Shown: positions 1 to 13,330, counted from the first letter of the stretch. The stretch: 64,000 nucleotides of DNA from Torreya grandis (GCA_037957365.1 JARHVA010000250.1:4781501-4845500); one strand, 5' to 3'. The notes: a model not told the origin generated them from the letters alone. Made by a program: numbers and translations.

Positions 1-404
1 ATCATGCCATGCCTTTTATTTGAATTTATCCACTCCTTGACTCTAGTGTGTGAGAAAGTGAGTTTCATCTATCTGTAATAAATCATCAAGATGTACTTTC
101 AAATATTTTTTATCATCCATTAATCTGATGCACATAATGAGAAGAGAAAGAACAAGGAAATCTATAGGAAGAATTGCTTCAGTACCAAACACAAGGTTGA
201 ATGGCATGCTCTTGTTTAAGCACTTATAAGTGGTTTGATAAGCCATAATACCATAGACCCATGATAATTCCAATAAGTGAATCTTATATTACATATCTTG
301 GTTAAATTAGTGCCCAAGATTTTATTGAATGCCTCAATTGTACCATTGGCTTGGGGATGATATGGTGTTGTCTTATGGTGAGTGATCATGAAATCTACTA
401 ACAA
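1..404 (-). pseudogene. Ty3/gypsy integrase, C-terminal core fragment
   Basis: This would be the part of a retrotransposon integrase that inserts element cDNA into the host chromosome. Reading leftward, one frame (about 404-216) gives HHKTTPYHPQANG followed by EAFNKIL, the conserved block around the catalytic glutamate of gypsy integrases. A second frame (273-43) gives AYQTTYK, NLVFGTEAILPIDF and a following acidic stretch, the usual continuation. The switch of frame near 220-270 and missing start and stop show it is broken. It runs off the left edge, so the rest of this element lies outside the window. Its motif differs from the integrase at 12201-13330 (YYPQGN-type), so it is probably a different family. 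Family assignment is secure; subfamily is not. Confidence 0.85.
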
Positions 405-1060
405 GACACATATAGTCTCATTGAGGAAGTGAGTACCAATAACTAGTGAAACTCAATGGATAATTAAACTTGGTAATAATATGCTCCTAAATGAATTGTG
501 TAGTAGTAGTAGCTGTACAATCCCATGTCAGTGTAATTTCAGCCTAGTGATTGAGATAGATATTAGTTGTGATAACATAGTAGGAGCTAGTATGCCATAT
601 TTTTGGGCTGATGGGGCCAATAAAGTTAATGGAACACTTTTAAAAATGTTCCTAAGATATAATAGGATGAAGGGGAATTACATCCCACTTACTTGACTTT
701 TTGATGTACTAGCAAATGTCATATTGGTGCACACAAAGCTTAACATCCTTAAATATGGTAGGCCACCATAAGCTAGCTAAAAGAACCTTTTGTGTGGTAT
801 ATTCATATATATTTTCATATGTTACACCATAAGTGTTCATAGACACATTAATCTGGGATGCATTAGGCCTAGGTTTTAGGCATTATAATGCCATTTTTGA
901 TGAAGTGGAAAGAATGAGGCCCATTTTATAAGAATAAAAACCTTCTTAGAGGGATATTACCTAATGCCTCAGTACATAGTAGCATATAATTAGACAGTTA
1001 TATCATAATGACTTAGTAAATATAATCTAAAATAAATTTTGAAAGATTGGTCTAAAGACC
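405..1060. other. Unassigned AT-rich stretch, probably decayed retroelement DNA
   Basis: If the integrase fragment continued upstream on the minus strand it would occupy this stretch, but I could not read conserved integrase core or zinc-finger motifs here. A 71-codon open frame at 481-696 (+) has no recognisable domain. Nothing else is supported. Confidence 0.4.
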
Positions 1061-3370
1061 TTGACCATTAAGACAACAAGAAATGATGTTAATAAAATAC
1101 ATATTAGGATATTCAGGCTCAATTTTTGGATTAACATATCATTAATGAAAGGGTTATATGGGGCCAATGATATTTATCATGTAAATAAGATTTGGGTTCC
1201 CATATTATCAATGATCATCAATGATAAACAAGTCCCTACCATGAGGGAGATTATTTCATTTAATTTGAGGAAACATGTTATTAGAGTTAGGGATGGGAGA
1301 AATCTATATATGATATCCTACTTGTTTGATGCTACTTGTGCCATAATTATCTTTGATAAGATTCCATGTTGGATTCTTAGCTTCTAAATAATTATCCACT
1401 TTAAATTATCCAAATTATATGCACATGTTTAGTACATTCATTAAAGAGATTCATGATTATCTATAGTCATAACTGTATCAGGAAATTAGAGAAGTATAAA
1501 TGATAAGGATGATATCCTATTGTTACTACCCATATTTCACTGTGATCATAATTGAATAAGATTCTATATTTTCCCTTAGGATACCTATATATGTTCTTGA
1601 AAAAATAAAAGAATAAGAGATTGTTTATTGAATTCTCCATGGAGTTGGTGAAGTGAGCAATGAAAAAAAGAGAAATACATGGCACCCAATGCCATATAAA
1701 GTGGGAATAAGCATTTTAAAGCTATGGATTATATTAAATTCAAAAATATCTCACATGTCCTCCTTAAATTTGGATGAACATGGCTTTTAGAAATGGGATC
1801 GTAAGGGCCACATGAAATAACACATTACACCATTAAGGGGAAAAGTGTCAATAGTGTATAATCATCATCCACACCCCCATGATTGGGTGTACATTAATGC
1901 TGAGAATGATGAGGAGGTGATGAGAAAAATTCAAAATATAGGTATTAGGACCTCACCTACAAGGATCAAGTGACCATATGAAGTAGAAAAGAGGCTATAT
2001 ACATCTATATCTCATGATGATTCTCATGATATAGATGCATATGTGAAGAATAAAGTGATAAAAGACTTCTTCCTCTAACTATTTATAAAAGAATAACTCT
2101 AATATAAGAGGTAACTTAGTCCTTGTTCCACCTTCTATTCAAATTCCTCTTTCTTCTCCTTCAATTTAAATTATTTATAGTCCACCTATGGTATCAACTG
2201 GTGAATAAATAGTGGTGACTCCCCCTCCCTCTCCTTCCATGCCTCCAATAGAGGATGCTCCACTTAAAAATCCTATCTTAGTTCCCTAAGGAGATGTTTT
2301 AACCTCTACTGATCCACAAAAAAATGTTCAAATTACTAAAGTATATTATGGGTATTTGGCACCAAGGACTCTACATAATGCCCCTAAGTGTCTATGTTTC
2401 CTATTGTTAGTCAAGCTCAATCCATAAATCAGGCATAAGTTTCCCCTTTCCCAAGCAATGTGACAACTATCACTCATTTTTTGGTTACTACAATAACATT
2501 GTATAGACAAATCTATATAAAGGAATAACCACTTCAAACAAGGACTACATTTATAATAGTGGATCCATTGAATATAATACCCAAATTTAATATCACTATC
2601 ATGGTCGGATATCTAGTGTCATTGCTCATTCCATATACAAACCCAAGAAGGTGAAGAAGAAGGGAAAACTCCTTATATAGTGTTGGGAAAAACCCAAATT
2701 TCTTATATTTCAAATACACAATCCACCCCTCTAACACCAATCACCACTGTTTCCTCTATTCTACCTCTCAATCCTACCACTACCATTCATACCTTTGCAT
2801 CCACTACATATACAAACTTAATTCTTGTTGATCTCATCGTCACCATTTCAAGGTCCACTTTATTCCATCCATCATAATCCATAATATCTAAAATACCTAA
2901 AACCTGTACTATTTTCATGCCTTAGGCAAATGAAAATTAGATTGAGAGGACTCAGCTTACCAAGGTTAAGAGGAAATGCATTATAATATTTGAGGAACTT
3001 AGGGTTAAGCTTTAAATTATGAAATATACAAGGAAACTAAAGATAATTACCCAAAGAAATATAATCAAAAGGGAGACTCATACACTATATGAAACAAAAG
3101 AATATTTTTTCATTCATATAAGGAAAAGAAAAGCCAAACTAGTGAAAGAGATGAGTTTATAGAAGACTCTAAGTCTATAATGGCTACCATACGAGAATTA
3201 GCCAAGAAGGTTGTACAAGGGATGAAATAAAAAATGTAGAGGCTAGAAATCCAAACACAGGTAATTGTCCCTAAAAACATGGCTGAGAAAGTTGAGAAAT
3301 ATTTGGAGTCATTATATAAATTGTTGGTTGAAAAGTATCAAGTGAAGAGAAAAAGTGTCCCCTGGTAGAT
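1061..3370 (+). pseudogene. Decayed ORF of an unrecognised family (copy A)
   Basis: I do not recognise the protein. An open frame at 1061-1387 contains LYGANDIYHVNKIWVPILSM, REIIS and NLYMISYLFDA. These line up with LYGFSSIVYV, WVPLLDIML, LGEIIS and NFYMMSYLLDA in the longer copy at 56400-60330, so the two are homologous. Downstream, with many stops and frameshifts, come Pro/Ser-rich segments (about 2130-2340), Thr/Ser/Pro-rich sequence (2690-2880) and Lys/Glu-rich charged sequence (2930-3360). The same order appears in the other copy. A role as an extra ORF of a large gypsy element (as in Ogre/TAT elements) is plausible from length and company, but this is inference; a different mobile-element or gag-like protein is possible. 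Confidence 0.5.
2003..2036. repeat. Imperfect hairpin inside ORF copy A
   Basis: ATCTATAT (2003-2010) pairs with ATATAGAT (2029-2036). Inside, CATGA pairs with TCATG, separated from the outer stem by a CT bulge on the left arm. The function is unknown and it may be chance in AT-rich DNA. Confidence 0.5.
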
Positions 3371-3371
3371 A

Positions 3372-4359
<988 letters not shown>

Positions 4360-4394
<35 letters not shown>

Positions 4395-4417
4395 AGACAC
4401 ACACAGACACAGACACA

Positions 4418-4450
<33 letters not shown>

Positions 4451-4504
4451 TTGCATGCAATCGTGTGTGTGTGTGTGTGCGCGTGCGCGTGCGCGTGTGC
4501 GTGC

Positions 4505-4590
<86 letters not shown>
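4360..4590. repeat. (CA)n - perfect palindrome - (TG)n inverted repeat
   Basis: The left arm (4360-4447) is (CA)n with several CAGACA interruptions. The centre CGATTGCATGCAATCG (4448-4463) is a perfect 16-bp palindrome. The right arm (4464-4590) is (TG)n with GCGCGTGCGC-type interruptions at about 4479-4510. The whole block can fold on itself. The alternating purine-pyrimidine arms, especially the GCGC part, favour Z-DNA. Open frames of poly Thr-His or Cys-Val across it are artefacts of the repeat. It lies directly before repeat R, as does the (AC) tract at 34825-34875. Confidence 0.95.
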
Positions 4591-4593
<3 letters not shown>

Positions 4594-5715
4594 AGAATAC
4601 ATTAAAAATTATGAGAAAAATAAATTAAAATAAATGTATATTTTCATATCTAATAAAATACTAAGTACATAAAATGCATACAAACTATCCAACAAAAGTG
4701 AATTTTAATTCTATTGTGATTTTCCTCTTGAGCACTACGTCCCAAACCTGCAAAATGAAAAGAGGAAAAATGAGGGAAATATTAGAAGAGTTGAATTTTT
4801 ATAAGGGAATATAAGGTGTTTTCTGGTTACCTAAAATTAACAATAGGGATTGGATCCATTGATGGAGATTATTTCCACCACAAATTACATCAAGTGGGAA
4901 ACCTTTAGATGGATGTTTGTATCTTAAATTAATTTATTATTTACCTAGCCCACCTATTTGGTCCTTTTAAGTTAATTTGGAAACATTGAAAATGAACTTC
5001 ACTAAACATTTTTAGAAGTAGTAATTTTCACTGAGGCATGTTAAGAGGTATTATTTAACCCACTATGAAATAAATTTATATAATGCCAAATAATTAAGCA
5101 AAATTTATTTAATATTGAATTGTTTGCAATACTTTTGATATTGACAAAACACCTAAGACATCTTAATAGATCAAAAAACCTAGAACCAAGATAAGAAACT
5201 AGATTACTATTAATTTAATTCACTTAACATATGCCATTATTTTGAAATCAAATAATCTAAGAAAAATAGTTTGATAAAATAATAAATTATTACTTAAAAA
5301 TTAAATTATATCCAACGTTTTATTAATCTAGAACAACTAGATTTATCTATAAGCATTTGTTTATTTTACACTAAGACAAGATTAATATATCTGGTGATTA
5401 TGATTGGTTAACCTAATAAAACCATATATCCCAAAATAAATGTGAATAAAAGTCCTTAATTGCATGGCTAATGGATTTGAGTGTTTCTCCACTTTTTTAT
5501 TGTAAATTGGTTAAAACCCATTTTATAAATTAAAAAAAATAAAAAATACTTAAAATTGGAGTTTGCCCAATTAGAAAATTAAACTCAATTCCCTTAGGAT
5601 GTGAAATTTTTAAATAACAATCAAATAATTTTTAACCCCTTTAATGTTGGTCATTTTGGCCAGTTCTAAAGGCAAATTATAGGAGCAAATTTACTCCATT
5701 ATTTCTTGTTGTCTA
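4591..5715. repeat. Dispersed repeat R, copy 1
   Basis: About 1.1 kb that closely matches 34880-35714. Shared blocks include aaattatgagaaaaa, gattttcctcttgag, aaaaatgagggaaa, catatgccattattttg and atttactcYattatttcttg. A partial extra copy of its middle lies at 34560-34775. No coding potential is visible. It could be an LTR fragment, a satellite-like monomer or part of a larger element. Confidence 0.75.
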
Positions 5716-8267
5716 CTCAAACTTGCACCCTTGTGAAGGTTATTTTAGGCCTTCACAATTTGGAGTAACATGAAAATAATCCTAGGATGTGAGTGGCCTA
5801 ATAGGTAGATTGAATATATAGGTTATAATGGATATCTCCCCTTGATGTATCAATTAGGCTATCTACTTAACACTGCCAGCTTAAAAGGGAAAAGGGAAGA
5901 AGATAAACTAAAAGAAAACCTATCTAGCTAAGGTGATACACCAAAATGTCTCCTTCACTTGCCAAAATTACACTAAGAAGGCTGAATTAAAACATTAACT
6001 TGATTGAACTTCTCAAATGGAGAGTTTCCAAACATCAATATTTTCCATAGAGGTCACTAGCTTGATGCATGATCTAAGGTAGCTGATCAATATGTCTCTC
6101 GAGGACACTAAAGAAATATTACACTTTAAAAACATATAAAGATATTAAATCACACTATTTAATCTTTAAGGATGAAATACCACCTAAAAATAGGTATATA
6201 AGAGAGGACAAATGTGAGGAAACATTCACTATCACTTACATTCATCTATACACCATAAGCTTACACTAGTCCCAAACATTAAGTAAGACAAAATTCAACC
6301 TTATTCACTTCATAGAGCCAAGTAAAAGTGTTTTTATTTAGTAGGGATATGCCATAAATTAGGTTAAGGATGATTACAAATTAAAAAATTAGGCATACTT
6401 AAATAGAAAGTGAGAAAGGATAGAGTGAGAGACAAAAGCCAAGAAACTAAGGATGACTCATCAATTTGATCCTCCTTTAACTACAATGTAGTACATGCTT
6501 GAGTCTCTCTTTATTCTCTTGGAGAATGGTTTAAGAGGTAGAGAGGATATTTTTTGAGGGTTTGAATAAGTATTTAGTATTTATTGGTCAAGTTTGACCA
6601 CTTGAAATGCCTAAATCTTTGCTTGCATACCCTATATACTAGTTTGTATGTCCTATGTGAAGAAGTCCTCTTCCATGAAAATATGTCTTAAAGTATCAAT
6701 TAATTACTTAATTTAAACATTTTAATCATCTATTTATGAGGTATTTATACCTTGAAATGTCTATTAAAAGACTCCTTGAAGCATATTTGACTTTGTCTCC
6801 TTGGTTTGGCATAGGAGAGGAAAAGGTCTCCTTGAAGTTATTGATGACTCTTTCAAGCATTTGAATCCTTTTTGTAACCAATATATAAATTTTTATTGTA
6901 TTATAAATGTCATATAGGTGAGAATAAAACTTTAAAATCATGTTGAAGAGTTCTTATGCATTGATTTGGTTGGTTAACCCCTTGAACTCCTTCTCTTACA
7001 TCATTGCGTACAAAGGAGAAAAATTGAGTTTATATTAAAAAAATATTATGCCTATATGGATGGTTTATAAAAATGATAATATAACTAAATAAATCCACTT
7101 GGAGCCATAAAATAGTCTAAAATATGTGATTTTACTCCAAAAGGTCCCATTTGGTCTCATTCCTTATACCCCTAAAAACAAGTAAACTTCCTTATGTGGA
7201 ATAATTTAAAGAGTATTTTGGATAAATTAAGACAAATTTAATGACCCAATATCCCATTACATCTTCGTACCAAATTTCAATTTCTGATTTTGAGTGGAAG
7301 TGTCCTTTTTAGCCCATTTTCTCTCTCTAATTAGGCCTAATTAGGCCTTCTAGGCCAAGAAACAAAGATCTTACTCCAAAATCCTCCCACATGTGTAAAA
7401 CCTCCCAAAAGTTTTTTATTAAATTTACCTGGCCTAAAAATTATTATTTTCAAATTTTAATTTTTGAAGCTTTGTGTAGGTGGGTAAATCAAGAAATGGC
7501 TATTGGCAAGCCTAGGTGCTTGTGCATGCTTGAGAGGTAGTTTGGATGTTTTTCATGAAAATTTCAGGTATTTAAGCTTGTAAATGACTTGTTGAAACCT
7601 ATAAAAACATTATAAAACTTCATACCTTTAGATGGAGGTCTTTTATTGCACTCATAGGCTTGTATTTAGGCTTCTTGGCTTGTAAAATTGGGTTTTCTTC
7701 ACTTTTTGACCAAGCGGCCAACTTACAGAGCTGATATAACATTTTGAGAGACATGTAAAATTATGTGAATGATCATATAACCTATGGAAATTAATTATAT
7801 GTCTTTGAACTTGGTTTATAGATCATTCCACACCTTATACCTTCATAAACAAGCCTTTAGCTGTATATTTAGCCTTGTTTTTATATGGTGCTATACTTGC
7901 ACATGTCAACTAGTACCTTAAAATAGAGCTCAAGAGAGTTTTGAATGCCATTAAGGTAATTATATGGTCAAACCAATTAATATGAATGTATTTTAAGGGA
8001 TTTATCTTCCAATGGATTATTATTTAGGGTTTATGAAGGGTTTAGAGAGGTATGAGGTCTTAGCAATGATTCATAAAGGATAGGGGTCCATTCCAAAAAC
8101 TAGTGCTAGGAAATGGAAGTCAGGGGACCTATCTAACACCACCAATGTCTATCTATCCACATACATCATCTCCTTTGAGTTATGAGACAAAAATAGTGAC
8201 CTCTTTAAGCTCCTTCTCAAGCAAAATAGGATTTGGTGAGACCTCTAGTCTTAGAGATGGTTCATAA
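5716..8267. other. Unassigned AT-rich DNA left of the 16.8 kb element
   Basis: No conserved protein domain read on either strand. The 71-codon frame at 6726-6941 (-) has no recognisable motif. At 6191-6200 there is a TATATAAG box followed by purine-rich sequence that could be a relic LTR promoter. At 7326-7355 there is a short duplicated palindromic word (taattaggcc twice). The stretch may be old LTR sequence interrupted by the element at 8268-25060, but I could not match it to the right flank. Confidence 0.4.
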
Positions 8268-9288
8268 TGTGAACAAGGAATACATAGAGGGGATATAAGT
8301 ATAGTGTTAGTCAATAAAACCAAATCAAAACAAACACACTAAATACTAACACCTATAGCCTAGACCTAGGGGGAGCATAAGTAACAATAATACAATCAAA
8401 ACATAACTAGAAAATAAAAGAAATCATCCTTTACTTTCCTTGTAGCTCCAAAATGGCTTGTTGAATTGGCTTTCTCGACCATGTGCTCAAAAAATCTATG
8501 TCAATGAAGCTCTATTACTCCACCTCTCCTTGGCACCTTGGTAATGTTGGTTGGGTTATCTTGGCTTATGAAATTGGCATGGTAATGCTAATATAAATCT
8601 TTTTAGAGTTATTTTAGCATAATAACATTGCACTAAAAAAGCTTAAAGATCAATAGGTGAGGCCTTTTATTTATAGCCTCCAAATTTAACTCTTACCCAA
8701 GTTGAGTTAGGTTAGTATTTAAGCATGGAATAGGTTTAAAATAACCTTAGGTGAGTTAAAGTTAACTCCAATTGAGTTAAGGAGGGTACTTATAATTATG
8801 ATTTTCAATTAATAGGAATGACTGATAAATTAGAAATTTGTTAGATATTTTGTGAGAGCTTGACAACTCATAAAGGCAATGATGAAGAAGCTTGATATTT
8901 TAAATTTTTGAATTTCTATTTTTAGATATTCATTAATTGTAAATGTATTATTTAGCTAAGCATTTAATCTAGTTTAAAAAGATGATTCATTTTTATTAGA
9001 ATTTTATCTCTTTTAAGAATTGTTAAAGTGCCCCACTTAATGGGTCTATAGCCCAAAATGCCAGTTGTTAGGCCACAAGGTGACTGGGGATGAATCCATG
9101 AGAGGTTATTATTGTGTATGGTATTATAAACTAAAAAGGGATACTTTAACATAATTCTAAGCATTGATGAATGATGTGTGGATGAAATTGGGACATTTAG
9201 CGATTCCTAGGCTTAATTTGAATTATTTGGTAGAAATTAGTCTAAAGTCTAGTTAGAAGCTAGTTGTGGCTAGAATGAGGTGTTTACA
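8268..9288 (-). repeat. 3' LTR of the 16.8 kb gypsy element
   Basis: A direct repeat of 24047-25060, 1021 bp, opening TGTGAAC and closing GTGTTTACA on the plus strand (TG...CA). Shared blocks include the start around ggaatacatagagggg, tttgtagctccaaaat-like text, and the end around agaatgaggtgtttaca. A TATA-like CTATAAATAAAAGG (minus strand, about 8663-8676) is conserved with the other LTR. Confidence 0.93.
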
Positions 9289-9305
9289 GTTTTCCCCTAT
9301 TTTGG
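9289..9305 (-). promoter_or_regulatory. Polypurine tract of the 16.8 kb element
   Basis: On the minus strand CCAAAATAGGGGAAAAC lies immediately upstream of the 3' LTR. Purine-rich sequence at this spot primes plus-strand DNA synthesis in LTR elements. Confidence 0.8.
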
Positions 9306-9489
9306 AAGGTATTTCAAGATATAGGCATAGATAACATATTCTTAAAGAAATAAAATGTCTTTAATGAATAAATGCCCTAATAGGTGATGGATGGGCCCTG
9401 GATGCCCATCGAGGGAGTGGGTGGCAAAGAAGGTCGACAACTGTTCCCTTAAAAAAAAGGAAATGATGGGACCTAAAGGTAAAGGGGGT

Positions 9490-9840
9490 GGAAAGATTGA
9501 CTTTACCAAAGGTGGTTATAATCAGTGGCATAGTGAGATTCCCTAGTTGGGAAAATAAAAAAGATGATTTACCCAAAGGTAGTTATAATCATCAGCATAG
9601 CGAGGTAAAAATATAATGATATGCCCAAAGGCGGTTATAATAATTAGTAAAATGAAAACTTGCACTGCTGGGTAGATAAATATAATGATTTTTCCCAAAG
9701 GTTGTTATACTCATTATCACAATGAAAACATACCCTTGTAGGGAAAAATAATGATAATGATTTTCCCAAAGGTGGGTATAATCATTAACATCTAAATAGG
9801 TCAAAACACAATGATTTACCCAAAGGTGGTTATAATCATT
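9490..9840 (-). repeat. Array of six hairpins with conserved loop (3' array)
   Basis: Six units at about 9496-9526, 9563-9593, 9615-9645, 9684-9715, 9756-9786 and 9810-9840 share the plus-strand core CCCAAAGG(T/C)gGTTATA. They are flanked by arms that pair with each other: GATGATT/AATCATC in unit 2, AATGATT/AATCATT in units 5 and 6. In the element's RNA sense the core reads TATAACCACCTTTGGG, and ACC and GGT can form a short inner stem. Units are 50-70 bp apart and sit just before the PPT. Units 1, 3 and 4 have mismatched stems. A possible decayed unit starts near 9462. Confidence 0.85.
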
Positions 9841-10679
9841 GGCACTACAGTTTGGAATAATATGGAAAAATAGAAAAGGGGGATTATAGACTAAATTCAT
9901 ACTCACAAAGTAAGAGTAAGTTGGTATACACGAGAAATATAAATTTGGACACCCTATTAGTATGGAGATGTATGTCTTAACTAGAAAGGATTAAAATACA
10001 TTCATGATTTAATTACTCTATATTTGGGTAATATTGGATAAATCAAGAATTTGTTAGGTGACCAAGGAAAAGTACCATGACATCATTGCTTGTAAGATTC
10101 TTTGAGCTATTTTTATTGTAACAAATGATGGTAAGCACTATGATATAGAACACCATGATAATTTAGTCATAATATGCATAAAGATTGACACACAATCCAA
10201 TAAACAAGTGAAAAAAATGCACCAATGATAAAAACCATGATGTTAATGTTGATGTATGAATATGGATGGAATTAATTTAATGCATAAGGAATCACCCAAT
10301 GAACACATATAAACTAAGTCAAGGCACAATAATTAAAACAAATAAACAAAAACACAACAAAACACCAAGAAACAAAAAGTGAACAAAAAAATTAAAACAA
10401 CATGAAACAAACACAAACAATGGTTAATCAAAATGTTAGTGCAAATAGAAAAAAAATTATTCATGCATGTGTGATAGAGGTTTTAATCTTGGTGTTAGGG
10501 TGACCCCGAAGTGAGATAATAATGACACATGTATAACAACACAATAAAAATGGCACACGGTTTCCCCTAGTCTATAGGGAAGCAATAACACAAACAAGAT
10601 GACCGATATTGCCTCTAGGCTATAGGAGATAATTAAACAAAAAAATAAAGTGGTGGGATAGAAGAAAAGGAAGGGGTAT

Positions 10680-11660
10680 CCAAGCTGACTCTATAAGTAA
10701 TGGGCAAGTGGATGCTACTTACATAGTTCCATGGAATCAAGATCCAAGGTGAACTTTAGGCCCAATGTAGTTATCCTAGGATATGACATAAAAGAAAATT
10801 GATGAGATGAAAACATGATTTGATGTGTAGAGGAAAATGGGAATTGTCTCACAAAATGACAAGAGCATAAGAAAAGGCCAAGGGTGCATTAATGCATCTA
10901 ATTCAAATGAATAATGCACACAATAGTGACTCACAAAATGGTGAGAGCATTATAAATGGTTACTCTCAAAATGGTAAGAGCATAAGAAATTGTTGTGCAT
11001 GGAATTATGAGAGTATAAAATGAAGACAAGTGGTTAGTAGTGTATCAAATTCAAATACATAATGCACACAACATGAACTTATAAAATGGTGAGAGTGTAC
11101 AACTAAAGGATAATAAGAATGGGCAAACTAAATGATAAGTGTATACTCATGAAATAGTTAGGAGTCTCAATATCCTTAAAGCAAAAAAATGGCCAAAAAT
11201 AAAGGAAGGTATGACTGGGCTAACCTAAGATACCCCATGTATTCAAGTGCTACCTATGTAGTCCATGTGGACCTTAGGCAAATGTAGTTATCCTATAAAT
11301 GGGATTAAAATACCAAGGTGGTCTAGAAATAAACTAAACAAAAAAGATGGTCCATCCAAATTTTTTTGATGACTTTACATCTCACATGGAAATTCTAAGC
11401 CAATTTTCATTATTTTGTGAATTTTAAGATTTTCTACATATTTTACACATGTTTTTGGAATTTTTAAAGCATCTCAACTCAATGATAATTATGAGATACT
11501 AAACGGTCTAACTCATAAAATGGTAATAGCGTTCAAACCTTAAATTGCTCACAAAATGGTGAGAGTGTGGCAAAGGATGATTGAGATGACCTCAATGTAA
11601 ATTGAGTGCTACCTACATAGTCCCATTAGTTCTTCAAGTCAATGCAATTTTTCCTTCACA
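10680..11660 (-). repeat. 3' noncoding region with repeated blocks and CTCAC-type hairpins
   Basis: A block beginning TGCTAC(C/T)TA(C/T) and running to AATGTAGTTATCCT occurs at about 10713-10780, 11248-11295 and, more decayed, 11607-11650. Between and after these are short inverted repeats of the form CTCAC-AAAATG-GTGAG: 10848-10865, 10930-10947, 10963-10980, 11078-11095, 11145-11164, 11512-11530 and 11548-11565. The copies at 10930 and 11548 are perfect. No coding potential is visible. The stretch lies between the two hairpin arrays of the other type. Confidence 0.8.
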
Positions 11661-11817
11661 ATAAAGGAATCCAATTAGGTAGAAACAAGTTCACAAATTT
11701 AGGAAAATAGCACAATATAATAAAGGAATGGCAAGGTGATGCAACATGACATGGTAAAGGTGTTATTCTTAATTTAGCCATAAGAAGTTATAATTAGGAA
11801 ACAATGACATAGGTCAA

Positions 11818-11898
11818 TGATACTAATTTACCCAAAGGCAGTTATAATTAGTATCACAAAGTGGGACATTGATTTTCCCAAAGGTGATTATAATCAAT
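11818..11898 (-). repeat. Two further conserved-loop hairpins, next to the integrase end
   Basis: Unit 7 (11818-11856) has an 11-bp perfect stem, TGATACTAATT with AATTAGTATCA, around the CCCAAAGGC core. Unit 8 (11868-11898) has ATTGATT with AATCAAT. Both stems differ in sequence from the array at 9490-9840, yet remain complementary. Confidence 0.88.
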
Positions 11899-12200
11899 AA
11901 CACTCATAATGAAATGAAATAATAAATGAAGGATGCAATTGCCAAACCATTGTCATACTCATCCAAGATACTGACTCAATCTAAAATACTAAATCAATTA
12001 CTAAAACTTCATCTAAATCTTATTGATGAAGCTAGCCAAAGAACTAATGGAGCAAAACCAAGGTTAAAATGGTGGGTAGGGAGGGTAAAAACAACTTTGG
12101 TCAATAGGGAAGGTATGGTATAATGGTATACAATATGGTACAAAGAAGATGATGATATGATACAATGTAAATGTGCCTCATAAATAATACTTTAGGTCTC

Positions 12201-13330
12201 TCAATTGAAATAATGCTTGAGGTGTATGATGTTCATCAGCTCATCAAGTTCATATACATCTAGTGTAACGAGCCTATATGCTCCAAAACCATAATTGAAA
12301 ACAATGACATATGGCCCTATCCAATTAGGTTTGAACTTGACCTTCTTCTTCGTCTCAGTTGTGGTTTTACTTGAGAAAAAGATACTCAAGTTCAAACTCT
12401 CTATGTTTAACCCACCGATTATATTGGCCACAAAGTCTATTTTGGTATGCTTGAAGGCTATTGATAGTGGCCATGCATTTTTCATCAAGTTACTCTATCT
12501 CTTGTAGGTGATCTACTCTATAAATTCATCATCTAAGATGTGTTTCAATGAGATAAGCAGAGAAGGTAACTCAACCTTGATTGGAAAATGGTCTCAGTGC
12601 CATAGACCAAGGAATATGGAGTGCCTTTGGTTGGAGTATAATATGCCTAGAGGGTGCTTGAATATTTGGAGGTGCCAATCATGGCCAACATCATTGGAAA
12701 TAGTTTTTAAGGATGTTGATAATGGTTTTATTGGATACCTCTACTTGGACATTACCTTGTGGGTAATATGTGGTAGAAAAATGTTGGGTGATATTATACT
12801 AAACACAAAGTGCTATGACAGCCTTATTTTTAAATGATCCACCATTATCAGATATAATGTTAGATGGGATACCATAGTAGCATATGAGATGATTAAAGAT
12901 GAATTTGGAAATCTATTTTCTAGTCATGTAAGTGAAAGGTATAGCTTCAACCCACTTAGTGAAATATTCGGCAGTGAAAAAGATGTGTTTATGGCCATCA
13001 AATGAGGTAGGGTTAATCTTCCTAATGATATCAAGTTCCCATGTTACAAATGACCATGGTGTAAGCATAGATTTTACTGTTTTGGTTAGGGTATGAATCA
13101 AATTAGCATTCATTTGACATTTATTTCACCTTTTAGCATAAAAAGTTTCATCTGCTTCCATAGTTGGCCAATAATAGTTGTACATAAGATATTTTTGGAT
13201 AGGACAAACCCACTTGTGTGGGCTCCACATACTCCATTAACTTCTCATAATTATAATGTGTCTTTTACTGAGTTTAAACAATGAATTATATTTCTATAAA
13301 ATCTTTGGTGATAAATGGTCGGTCCAAAAA
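12201..13330 (-). pseudogene. Integrase of the 16.8 kb gypsy element
   Basis: The protein would insert the element's cDNA into chromosomes. In minus-strand order: remnants of the N-terminal zinc-finger region (about 13300-13090, ending NANLIHTL), then PWSFVTWELDII and AEYFTKWVEAIPFT (13060-12920), the core with the first catalytic aspartate region. Next come YYPQGN and NKTIINILK (about 12800-12700), TPTKGTPYSLVYGTETIF (12640-12590), and finally KPNWIGPYVI and GAYRLVTLD with NIIHLKHY, the GPY module at 12350-12201. Frameshifts and stops separate these pieces; the longest open piece is 95 codons (12488-12201). No chromodomain follows the GPY module. Confidence 0.9.
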
